A stretch of DNA of 8,057 nucleotides from an uncultured Dorea sp. (GCF_934294775.1 NZ_CAKRAH010000082.1:1-8057); one strand, 5' to 3'; positions 1-5,498 are shown, numbered from the stretch's first letter. Notes: generated by a model not told the origin, from the sequence alone. A program made the numbers and translations.

Positions 1-2
1 AT

Positions 3-77
3 AAAAAGTTACATGAACAATGTGGAATTATTACATTGAACGTAAAAAGAAGAATTCAGGCGTTATACTTCAAATAA
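3..77 (+). CDS. possible C-terminal tail of a truncated upstream gene
   Basis: A reading frame enters from the left edge and runs 24 codons to a TAA at 75-77. It encodes KKLHEQCGIITLNVKRRIQA followed by LYFK. The mix of basic and hydrophobic residues is compatible with a helical protein C-terminus, but I do not recognise the family. An open stretch this short is expected by chance fairly often. The AT-rich composition and the overlapping direct repeats (9-41) could equally mean that this is intergenic DNA. The sequence left of the window would decide. Confidence 0.25.
   Translation, partial: KKLHEQCGIITLNVKRRIQALYFK
9..69 (+). promoter_or_regulatory. direct repeats plus candidate -10, upstream of the small membrane protein gene
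   Basis: TTACATGAAC (9-18) and TTACATTGAAC (31-41) are near-identical direct repeats whose starts lie 22 bp apart, two helical turns. Their complements contain GTTCA. The second, read on the minus strand as TACGTTCAA (44-36), matches 8 of 9 positions of the LytTR half-site consensus as I recall it (WMMGTTNRK). A TATACT at 64-69 could be a -10 box; no good -35 is seen, and the second repeat ends close to where one would sit. This is the layout of an activator-dependent promoter, but the assignment is inference. If the partial reading frame at 3-77 is real, the site lies inside a gene end. Confidence 0.3.
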
Positions 78-114
78 CAAAGGAAAGATATTTCCCAGAA
101 TGAGGAGAGATGGT

Positions 115-423
115 ATGAAAGGGAAAATGGACAAAAACTGGCAGGATTTTTGTGAGTGGGTAACGTATTTGTCATTACTTGGAACATTTAACAGCAGTAT
201 TTATCTGCTATTTCAAAATGAAACGCAATGGTCGTTTTATTTGCTTATATATAGTTTAATACCTTTTTTAGGATTTAATCTGATATATATATGCTGCTAT
301 TGCTTAGTAAAAAAGAAATTTGGTTATTCAATCCCATATTGGAATAAAAATACAGGAAAATTTGTATTTGCACTAATTACTCTTTTTATAGTAAGGAACG
401 TGAGATTGTATTTACAAATATAG
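115..423 (+). CDS. small three-helix membrane protein of unknown function
   Basis: This is a 102-aa protein I do not recognise. The ATG at 115 is preferred because GAGGAGAG (102-109) sits 5 nt before it; the in-frame ATG at 100 overlaps that ribosome binding site and would only add MRRDG. Three hydrophobic segments are visible at about residues 15-34, 40-65 and 82-97, separated by short charged stretches such as VKKKFG (65-70), so an integral membrane protein is likely. The middle segment is rich in aromatics and carries a CCYC cluster (60-63). There is no signal peptidase site and no catalytic motif. The gene lies 104 bp before a LytTR regulator on the same strand, so the two may be functionally linked, perhaps as a sensor or target; that is only an inference from position. 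No clear terminator separates them. Confidence 0.65.
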   Translation: MKGKMDKNWQDFCEWVTYLSLLGTFNSSIYLLFQNETQWSFYLLIYSLIPFLGFNLIYICCYCLVKKKFGYSIPYWNKNTGKFVFALITLFIVRNVRLYLQI

Positions 424-457
424 TAAAAATTACAATTACACCAGTATTTTTTACAAA

Positions 458-495
458 TAGGTTATAAGTATTCTTTCTTTGTGTTAAGGTATAAA
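458..495 (+). promoter_or_regulatory. candidate LytTR-spaced repeats and -10 box upstream of the LytTR regulator
   Basis: TAGGTTATA (458-466) and TGTGTTAAG (480-488) share a GTTA core, and the two GTT triplets lie exactly 22 bp apart, the spacing typical of LytTR-domain binding sites. A TATAAA (490-495) just downstream could be the -10 box. The position 17 bp upstream of it holds no good -35, as in activator-dependent promoters. The two half-sites agree at only 5 of 9 positions, so this is a weak candidate for autoregulation. The ribosome binding site follows at 511-519. Confidence 0.25.
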
Positions 496-527
496 AAACT
501 TTAAAAACAAAAGAAGGAGTGGATAAG

Positions 528-1253
528 ATGCTGGATATTGCAATCTGTGACGGGAAGTTGGCAATGACGGATGGATTAGAGACGACATTAGAAAAGATAG
601 CACAGAAGAAGATTATCCCAATGGATATAGAGGTATTCCTGAGTGGAAAGGAACTTATCACGTATGTAGAAAATGGAACATATTTTGATATTGTTTTTCT
701 GAATATTGATATGACACGGGAAGATGGTATTGCAGTAGCGAAGAAAATCAGAGAAAAAGATAAAAATGTACTGATCATATATGTGACAAGTCATATAACA
801 TACATACAGCAAGTATTTCCGGCACCCCCTTTTCAATTTCTTATAAAACCGGTAGATGATAAGTTGATGGAACAATGCCTGTTACAGGCATATAAAGAAC
901 TGGGAGACAGGGATAGCTATTTCAGATACACTTACGAACGGATACATTATAAGATCTTTATGAAGGATATTCTTTACTTTGAAAGCAGGAAGAGAAAGAT
1001 ATATATTGTTACGAAAAAGAAAGAATACGAATTTTATGGGAAATTAAAAGATGTAGAGATGCTAATGCGATCTGGAAAGATGATGTTTCTTAGAATACAT
1101 CAGTCATTTCTGGTAAATTACAGACATGTGGAAGTGATGGCATATGATTATGTGGTTATGGATAACGGAAAGAGACTTGGCATTAGTCAGGAGCGGCGTA
1201 AACAGATTAGTAAACAGTATGGTGTAATGGAGGAAATATTTCACATTGAATAA
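528..1253 (+). CDS. LytTR-family response regulator with degenerate receiver (pseudo-receiver)
   Basis: This 241-aa protein has an N-terminal receiver (about 1-120) and a C-terminal LytTR DNA-binding domain (about 133-232), the AgrA/LytR layout and usual length. The LytTR domain is well preserved: DILYFESRKRKI (147-158), YEFYGKLKDVE (167-177) and FLRIHQSFLVN (187-197). In the receiver, the switch Thr (T87) and the Lys before Pro (K107) are present. The phospho-acceptor position in FDIVFLNIDM is Asn59 instead of Asp, and the usual acidic pair reads D8-G9 instead of DD. Phosphorylation by a histidine kinase is therefore unlikely, and no kinase gene is visible nearby. I chose the ATG at 528 because AAGAAGGAG (511-519) is 8 nt upstream; the in-frame GTG at 519 overlaps that site. 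The target genes are unknown; the upstream small membrane protein and its own promoter are candidates. Confidence 0.9.
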   Translation: MLDIAICDGKLAMTDGLETTLEKIAQKKIIPMDIEVFLSGKELITYVENGTYFDIVFLNIDMTREDGIAVAKKIREKDKNVLIIYVTSHITYIQQVFPAPPFQFLIKPVDDKLMEQCLLQAYKELGDRDSYFRYTYERIHYKIFMKDILYFESRKRKIYIVTKKKEYEFYGKLKDVEMLMRSGKMMFLRIHQSFLVNYRHVEVMAYDYVVMDNGKRLGISQERRKQISKQYGVMEEIFHIE

Positions 1254-1324
1254 CAGTAAAGATATTATATGTGATACTGCTAAAGAGAAACATGAATGAA
1301 GCATATGAGTATGAATATATAGAT

Positions 1325-1362
1325 AAAAGGCATTTTTCTAAAAAAGAAGAGAAATGCCTTTT
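1325..1362 (+). terminator. bidirectional intrinsic terminator between convergent genes
   Basis: AAAAGGCATTT (1325-1335) pairs perfectly with AAATGCCTTTT (1352-1362). The stem extends inward through TTCT/AGAG with one G-U pair, to about 15 bp around an A-rich loop. Short T runs follow the G-C core on both strands, so it can stop transcription from the LytTR regulator (plus) and from pyrC (minus). The T tract is short, so efficiency is uncertain. Confidence 0.7.
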
Positions 1363-1371
1363 AGGTATAAA

Positions 1372-1451
1372 ATGAAGTTGCCGGCAGCAAGTTTCATATA
1401 TATCAGAGTATGCAAACGAAGTTGCCAGTAGCAGGTTCTATGTATTGCAAA
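1372..1451 (+). repeat. two imperfect tandem copies of a 36-45 bp repeat
   Basis: Copy 1 (1372-1416) and copy 2 (1416-1451) share GAAGTTGCC, then AGCA, GTT and TAT blocks, and both end in TGCAAA. Over the first 28 bases about six differ; copy 1 is longer by 9 bases before TGCAAA. Each copy holds a partial inverted repeat (TTGC...GCAA in copy 1), so a small hairpin is possible. The repeats lie between the terminator and the pyrC stop codon, in the 3' region of both convergent genes. It could be a dispersed intergenic repeat family, but only a genome search can show that. Confidence 0.6.
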
Positions 1452-1496
1452 ATATACAAGAAAGAACTGGTGTCTATCTGGCAGCATTAATACGAC

Positions 1497-2762
1497 TTAA
1501 TTCGCATCAGAATATACAACTTTGCCACCACAAATCGTATACTTCACCTTACCGGTAAGCTCTTTTCCGGTAAATGGAGAATTTGAAGATTTGGAAGCAT
1601 ATTCAGTAGGAACCCATGTTTCATCCGGGTTAAATACTACAAAATCCGCAGCAGCACCTTCCTGGATGGTTCCGTAAGGAAGATGGTAAAGCTTTGCCGG
1701 ATTGATGGTCATCTTTTCCAGAAGTTGTAATAAGGTCAGGTGTCCAGGTTTTACAAGGTTTGTGATACCAAGTGCAAGGGAAGTCTCAAGACCGATGATA
1801 CCGCTTGGTGCTTCTGTGATTGGTCTGGATTTTTCTTCGGCGCTGTGTGGCGCATGGTCAGTAGCGATGAGATCAATCGTTCCGTCTGCAAGTCCGGCGA
1901 TGATCTGCTGGCGGTCTTTTTCTGTACGAAGCGGTGGATTCATCTTGGCGAGTGTTCCGTGTTCCAGAACAGCGTCTTCTGTTAAGGAGAAGTGATGCGG
2001 GGTAGCTTCTGCATGAAGATTAGCACCCAGCTTCTTATATGTGCGGACCAGCTCAACCGATACACCGGAGCTGATATGCTGGATCACAACATCTGCGCCG
2101 GAACGAAGTGCCAGGAGACAGTCTCTTGCAACCAGTGATTCTTCCGCAATCGAAGGCGAACCATAGATACCAAGTTCATCGGACACTTTTCCATGATTGA
2201 TACCGTTATTGCGGATGAATGCAGGATCTTCTTCATGAAGACTGATCGGTACATTCAGTGCTTTGGCTGCTTCCATTGCTTTGTAGCAGAATTCAGCGTT
2301 CAGAAGGGGAATACCATCGTCAGTGAATCCGCAGGCACCGGCCTCTTTTAAAGCATTCATATCCACCTCTTCCTGTCCTTTTAAAGAATGTGAGATGGCG
2401 GCAGCCTGATAGATACGGATAGCTTCTTTGGATGCGCGTTCCAGATTATCTTTTAAGGTGTCGACATTGTCTACGGTTGGTGAAGTATTTGCCATACAGA
2501 TGACAGTTGTAAATCCGCCTTTTGCAGATGCTTTTGCACCGGTATGGATGTCTTCTTTGTAAGTGAATCCGGGATCACGGAAATGTATGTGGGTGTCGAT
2601 CAGTCCCGGTGCGACAACCAGTCCTTTTGCTTCTATGATTTCTTCGGAATCGTCTGTGATGTCAGGTGCAATCCGGGTGATTTTTCCATCTTTTACCAGT
2701 ATATCCATATGCTCAGACAGACCAGATGCCGGGTCCATTACAAGTCCATGTTTGATGATCAT
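1497..2762 (-). CDS. pyrC: dihydroorotase (class I, Gram-positive type)
   Basis: Cytoplasmic zinc amidohydrolase that reversibly cyclises N-carbamoyl-L-aspartate to dihydroorotate, the third step of de novo pyrimidine synthesis. At 421 aa it has the length of Bacillus-type PyrC (about 425-430) and begins and ends at the usual places. Visible metal and active-site residues are DTHIHFRDPG (56-65, His58 and His60), GFTDDG (145-150, bridging Asp), SLHEED (174-179, His176), QHISSG (228-233, His229) and ATDHAPH (300-306, Asp302). The substrate-contact ANTSPTVDN (91-99) is also present. The ATG at 2762 has TAAGGAGGAA (2780-2771) about 8-10 nt upstream. The gene stands alone, not in a pyr operon. A leader of about 50 nt leaves no room for a PyrR-type attenuator, so control is probably at the promoter or absent. 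It converges with the LytTR gene and diverges from the DUF3877-like gene. Confidence 0.97.
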   Translation of the reverse strand: MIIKHGLVMDPASGLSEHMDILVKDGKITRIAPDITDDSEEIIEAKGLVVAPGLIDTHIHFRDPGFTYKEDIHTGAKASAKGGFTTVICMANTSPTVDNVDTLKDNLERASKEAIRIYQAAAISHSLKGQEEVDMNALKEAGACGFTDDGIPLLNAEFCYKAMEAAKALNVPISLHEEDPAFIRNNGINHGKVSDELGIYGSPSIAEESLVARDCLLALRSGADVVIQHISSGVSVELVRTYKKLGANLHAEATPHHFSLTEDAVLEHGTLAKMNPPLRTEKDRQQIIAGLADGTIDLIATDHAPHSAEEKSRPITEAPSGIIGLETSLALGITNLVKPGHLTLLQLLEKMTINPAKLYHLPYGTIQEGAAADFVVFNPDETWVPTEYASKSSNSPFTGKELTGKVKYTICGGKVVYSDAN

Positions 2763-2818
2763 GATAAAAATTCCTCCTTAAATGTATGGTATTAAAATAC
2801 AGTAAATGTTATAAATGT

Positions 2819-2848
2819 AGTATAATGTATGAGAAATATGCTTGTCAA
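2819..2848 (-). promoter_or_regulatory. sigma-A-type promoter for pyrC
   Basis: Read on the minus strand, TTGACA (2848-2843) and TATACT (2824-2819) are separated by 18 bp, a near-consensus vegetative promoter. The start of transcription would be near 2812, about 50 nt before the pyrC ATG. The -35 box overlaps the TTG at 2842 that would otherwise extend the divergent gene, which supports the shorter form of that gene. Confidence 0.7.
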
Positions 2849-2934
2849 TTAAGAGCCAATATAGTTTGCAGGCAGAAATTTCAAATATAAGAAAAAGACA
2901 GAACTTAAAAATAGAAGGAGTAATATATAGTAGT

Positions 2935-3468
2935 ATGGGATTTGAACGTTTAGAAAAGAATTTAATCGATATTATAAAAGAAGAACAGGCAAAACTTGGA
3001 TTCAGGAAAGAAGAAATCCGTCTGTATTATCCGCTGATTTCGTTGAATCATTTTTTTGAAGCGGATGATAATGTAGAAGAGATGCAGAAGCGTCTGGAAC
3101 ATTTTCCGGATGAAGTAAAAGAAAAGCTGGGGGATATCCGTGTAACACATAAGAAAGATAGATTTTGTCTGCATATTCCGGAGCAGGGAAGTGTCTATGT
3201 GCGCGAAAATACAGCAGAGAATGAATTCATTAAGAAACTTGTAGAGCTTCTTATGAATCATGGAATTAAAAAAGAAGATATCCTTAAGATGTTCCAGAAA
3301 GAATCAGATGGAATCAGAGTCGGAGATATGGATAACGGAGAGTTTGACTTCTGGGTAAGATTCCCGGAAGGATCAGAAGATGAGTATTATTACTGCTTTA
3401 AAGATGAAGGGTGTCATATGATTTATCACAGATTCCTGCCGGCAGACTATGCAGATTTCGGATTTTAA
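2935..3468 (+). CDS. hypothetical protein resembling the DUF3877 family
   Basis: A 177-aa soluble, charged protein with no signal peptide or membrane helix. It begins with an amphipathic stretch, GFERLEKNLIDIIKEEQAKL (2-21), followed by IRLYYPLISLNHFF and a central helical, glutamate- and lysine-rich part. It ends in a beta-rich, aromatic region (FDFWVRFPEG, YYYCFKDEG, MIYHRF). From memory the N-terminus and length resemble the clostridial DUF3877 family, which has no known function; I could not confirm this. The frame stays open back to a TTG at 2842, but the ATG at 2935 fits better because AGAAGGAG (2913-2920) precedes it, although the 14-nt spacing is longer than usual. The region before 2935 also contains the divergent pyrC promoter. 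The gene is monocistronic and ends at a strong terminator. Confidence 0.75.
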   Translation: MGFERLEKNLIDIIKEEQAKLGFRKEEIRLYYPLISLNHFFEADDNVEEMQKRLEHFPDEVKEKLGDIRVTHKKDRFCLHIPEQGSVYVRENTAENEFIKKLVELLMNHGIKKEDILKMFQKESDGIRVGDMDNGEFDFWVRFPEGSEDEYYYCFKDEGCHMIYHRFLPADYADFGF

Positions 3469-3482
3469 ATTTGGGGATATAG

Positions 3483-3537
3483 AAATACAGTTTTTATTTA
3501 TAATCACAGGTTATAAATAAAAACTGTATTTTTAATT
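3483..3537 (+). terminator. strong intrinsic terminator
   Basis: A perfect 21-bp stem (3483-3503 with 3511-3531) encloses a 7-nt loop (TCACAGG) and runs into a T-rich tail at 3529-3537. The stem is AT-rich, with the G-C pairs in the ACAG/CTGT block near its base. It lies 15 nt after the stop codon of the DUF3877-like gene and isolates it from the riboswitch leader. The A run at its 5' base gives it some bidirectional character, but no minus-strand gene is nearby. Confidence 0.9.
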
Positions 3538-3560
3538 ATCAAAACTCTTGTCAGGATAAA

Positions 3561-3593
3561 TGTTTCGTGCTAAGCTTTACTGTATCGTGCTAA
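3561..3593 (+). repeat. 13-bp direct repeat with 20-bp period in the symporter leader
   Basis: TGTTTCGTGCTAA (3561-3573) and TGTATCGTGCTAA (3581-3593) differ at one base and start 20 bp apart, about two helical turns. GCTTTA (3574-3579) and TAAAGC (3591-3596) add an inverted repeat. The pair lies in the short stretch between the previous terminator and the riboswitch, where the symporter promoter must be. It may be an operator for an unknown regulator. TTGTCA (3548-3553) is a possible -35, but no convincing -10 was found. Confidence 0.5.
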
Positions 3594-3639
3594 AGCAAAG
3601 ACGTAATAAAGCTTTTGCATGAATACGTTATCATAAAAA

Positions 3640-3701
3640 CTCAGGAGAGTCTTTTCATAACTGCTGGAAATATTCGAAAAAGAGAGGCAGCAGAAGGCGA
3701 A
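3640..3701 (+). other. possible degenerate 'ghost' glycine aptamer upstream of the riboswitch
   Basis: This stretch starts with CTCAGGAGAG (3640-3649) and forms a hairpin CTGCT (3661-3665) with AGCAG (3689-3693). It ends in AGAAGGCGAAGG, loosely like the GCCGAAGG core of glycine aptamers. A complete CTCTCAGGCAAAAGG tail is missing, so it is not a second working aptamer. Singlet glycine riboswitches are known to keep a vestigial partner domain next to the true aptamer, and this may be one placed 5'. A covariance model would be needed to confirm it. Confidence 0.35.
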
Positions 3702-3813
3702 GGAGAGTGCGGGAATGATTTTTTGACACGCTCGAAAGCCGTATGAAATGAAAAGCGCCGAAGGTGTAAGCAGGTAATCAAATCTGCAAATCTCTCAGGC
3801 AAAAGGATGGAGG
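3702..3813 (+). promoter_or_regulatory. glycine riboswitch (single aptamer) adjoining the symporter ribosome binding site
   Basis: The conserved glycine aptamer marks occur in order: GGAGAG (3702-3707), the core GCGCCGAAGG (3755-3764), and CTCTCAGGCAAAAGGA (3792-3807). The 5' GAGAG can pair with CTCTC. A hairpin of TGCGG (3708-3712) with CCGTA (3739-3743) fits the P2 arm, and GCAG (3770-3773) with CTGC (3784-3787) fits the P3 arm. The aptamer's last bases run directly into the Shine-Dalgarno GGAGG (3809-3813), with no terminator between, so control is probably at translation initiation. UCUC (3793-3796) could instead pair with GAGG (3810-3813) and hide the Shine-Dalgarno. Whether glycine turns the gene on or off cannot be settled here. 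The downstream AGCS transporter is a recognised target of this class. Confidence 0.93.
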
Positions 3814-3821
3814 AATGAATT

Positions 3822-5279
3822 ATGGGAATTTTTGGACGTATTGACACTTTTATTACATGGTTTGACGGAGTCGTATGGGGACTTCCGCTTATCATCTTAA
3901 TTCTGGTTACAGGTATGTATCTGACTGTACGCTTGGGCCTTCTTCAGGTAAGGCATCTTGGAAAAGCGTTAAAATTCATGGTGAAAAATGAAGAGGATGG
4001 ACATGGAGAAGTTACCAGTTTTGGAGCTCTTTGTACCGCATTATCGGCAACTATCGGTACCGGTAACATTGTAGGTGTGGCGACTGCAATTTCTGCAGGT
4101 GGTCCTGGAGCATTGTTCTGGATGATCATGGCGGCCTTTTTTGGAATGGCAACCAAATATGCAGAAGGTCTTCTGGCTGTAAAATACCGTACAATTGATG
4201 AAGACGGGCATGTGCTTGGTGGACCATTCTACTATATTGAAAATGGAATGGGTGTAAAGTTTAGATGGCTGGCAAAGATATTTGCATTCTTTGGTGCCGG
4301 AGTAGGATTATTCGGAATTGGTACATTTACACAGGTAAATGGTATTTCATCAGCAGTCCGTAACTTTTTTGATCCGGATATGGCACATACAGTGGCTTTG
4401 TTTGGCAATGAGTATTCATGGGCGACAGTAATTTCCTGTCTGGTACTTACTGCCTGTGTAGGTCTGGTCGTATTAGGAGGAATCAAACGAATTGCGAAAG
4501 TATCTGAGATTGTAGTTCCATTTATGGCAGTATTGTACGTAGCTCTTTCGCTTATTATTATGCTGACACATCTTACAGCAATCCCTGGAGCAATTGTCAC
4601 AATCGTAAAATCAGCATTTACAGGAAGCGCACTGGCAGGTGGAGCGATGGGTACAATGGTAGTTGCAATGCAAAAAGGTATTGCAAGAGGAATCTTCTCC
4701 AATGAATCCGGACTTGGAAGTGCTCCAATCGCAGCGGCAGCAGCTCAGACAAAAGAACCTGCAAGACAGGGACTGGTGTCAATGACTGGAACATTTATTG
4801 ATACAATCGTAATCTGTACGATGACAGGACTTTCTATCGTAATTACAGGAACATGGAATACAGGACTGGAAGGTGTGGCAATTACGACAGCAGCATTCCA
4901 GAAGGGACTTCCGTTCCCACCGGTTGTAGCGTCATTCGCATTGATGCTTTGTCTGGTATTCTTTGCATTTACAACCATTCTCGGATGGGATTATTACGGA
5001 GAACGCTGCCTGGAATATCTGTTTAACAAGAATATGAAAGCAGTAAAAGCATATCGCTGGTTATATATTCTGTGTGTATTTATCGGACCATATATGACTG
5101 TTGCAGCAGTTTGGAATATTGCAGATATCTTTAATGCACTGATGGCATTCCCGAACTTGGTTGCACTGCTTGCTCTTAGCAAAGTAGTTGTAAAAGAGAC
5201 AAAAGATTTTACAGCAAGACTGAATGTGGAAGAGAAGAATAAGCGGATCGTGGAAGGAATTAAGGCAGAGAACGCTTAA
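3822..5279 (+). CDS. AGCS family sodium (or proton):alanine/glycine symporter
   Basis: A 485-aa polytopic membrane protein that imports alanine and/or glycine with a cation, of the alanine or glycine:cation symporter family; length is normal. About 10-11 hydrophobic segments are visible. Family marks are SATIGTGNIVGVATAIS (75-91) and the signature GGPGALFWMIMAAFFGMATK (93-112), followed by YAE. Also present are GGPFYYIENGMG (133-144), GIARGIFSNESGLGSAP (286-302) followed by an alanine run, and GWDYYGERCLEYL (388-400). The ATG has GGAGG (3809-3813) 8 nt upstream. The glycine riboswitch leader makes glycine the likely physiological signal and perhaps the main substrate, though substrate choice cannot be read from the sequence. 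It is monocistronic and followed by its own terminator at 5401. The C-terminus is a charged cytoplasmic tail (about 455-485). Confidence 0.96.
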   Translation: MGIFGRIDTFITWFDGVVWGLPLIILILVTGMYLTVRLGLLQVRHLGKALKFMVKNEEDGHGEVTSFGALCTALSATIGTGNIVGVATAISAGGPGALFWMIMAAFFGMATKYAEGLLAVKYRTIDEDGHVLGGPFYYIENGMGVKFRWLAKIFAFFGAGVGLFGIGTFTQVNGISSAVRNFFDPDMAHTVALFGNEYSWATVISCLVLTACVGLVVLGGIKRIAKVSEIVVPFMAVLYVALSLIIMLTHLTAIPGAIVTIVKSAFTGSALAGGAMGTMVVAMQKGIARGIFSNESGLGSAPIAAAAAQTKEPARQGLVSMTGTFIDTIVICTMTGLSIVITGTWNTGLEGVAITTAAFQKGLPFPPVVASFALMLCLVFFAFTTILGWDYYGERCLEYLFNKNMKAVKAYRWLYILCVFIGPYMTVAAVWNIADIFNALMAFPNLVALLALSKVVVKETKDFTARLNVEEKNKRIVEGIKAENA

Positions 5280-5330
5280 CGGGGAGCCATGGGAATGTGA
5301 AAAAGTGGATTTTTCAGTGCCCCGGCTGGC
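5280..5330 (+). other. complex hairpin immediately after the symporter stop codon
   Basis: TGAAAAA (5298-5304) pairs with TTTTTCA (5310-5316) around GTGGA. Outside it, CGGGG (5280-5284) can pair with CCCCG (5320-5324), or GGG (5291-5293) with CCC. GCCA (5286-5289) and TGGC (5327-5330) are also complementary but would cross the CGGGG pairing, which allows a pseudoknot or two alternative folds. The GC-rich parts stand out from the AT-rich surroundings. It has no T tract, so it is not a normal terminator. It may be a 3'-UTR structure that protects the mRNA. Confidence 0.45.
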
Positions 5331-5400
5331 TTGAAGTAAAATGATAGTGAAGCATTTACTAACAGTTTTTTTGAAGATATAAGAAGATATAAGATAGGAT

Positions 5401-5446
5401 AAAAGAGGATCAAAGAATGGATAAAAAATCTTTGATCTTCTTTTTG
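5401..5446 (+). terminator. intrinsic terminator after the symporter gene
   Basis: AAAAGAGGATCAAAGA (5401-5416) pairs with TCTTTGATCTTCTTTT (5429-5444), a 16-bp stem with one G-U pair and a 12-nt loop. The stem leads into a T-rich stretch (5439-5445 and beyond). It lies 121 bases past the symporter stop, so the mRNA has a long 3' UTR that includes the hairpin at 5280-5330. Just before it is a perfect 10-bp tandem duplication, GAAGATATAA twice (5373-5392), of no evident function. Confidence 0.85.
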
Positions 5447-5498
5447 TTTGCTTTTTTATTTGTAAAATTTTGAAAATAAAACAAAAAATACACAATGT

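Noticed and set aside
423..454. Terminator hairpin after the small membrane protein (GTAAAAA pairing with TTTTTAC)
   Set aside because: The stem is only 7 mostly A-T pairs with a long loop and no following T tract, so it is not credible as a terminator.
386..778. Minus-strand open frame of 130 codons overlapping the LytTR regulator and its upstream region
   Set aside because: The plus-strand regulator is clearly coding; the minus frame has low-complexity hydrophobic content and no recognisable motif.
1372..1431. Short peptide gene starting at the ATG in repeat copy 1 (19 codons)
   Set aside because: There is no ribosome binding site before the ATG, the frame ends within copy 2, and it follows a terminator; it is better explained as a non-coding repeat.
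2821..2826. Perfect TATAAT on the plus strand as a promoter for the DUF3877-like gene
   Set aside because: No acceptable -35 lies 16-18 bp upstream, and the bases are part of the better-supported minus-strand TATACT of pyrC. The plus-strand promoter remains unassigned.
2842..2934. N-terminal extension of the DUF3877-like protein from a TTG start
   Set aside because: There is no ribosome binding site before 2842, the TTG lies in the -35 box of the divergent pyrC promoter, and a Shine-Dalgarno exists before the ATG at 2935.
3640..3813. Complete tandem (two-aptamer) glycine riboswitch
   Set aside because: Only one copy of the GCCGAAGG core with the CTCTCAGGCAAAAGG tail is present; the upstream half lacks the tail, so it is called a possible ghost only.
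4232..4702. Antisense open frame of 156 codons opposite the symporter gene
   Set aside because: It lies wholly within a strongly supported AGCS gene, has no ribosome binding site, and its composition is that of a shadow frame.
5373..5392. 10-bp tandem duplication GAAGATATAA as a regulatory iteron
   Set aside because: Only two short copies in AT-rich DNA just before a terminator; most likely simple slippage.
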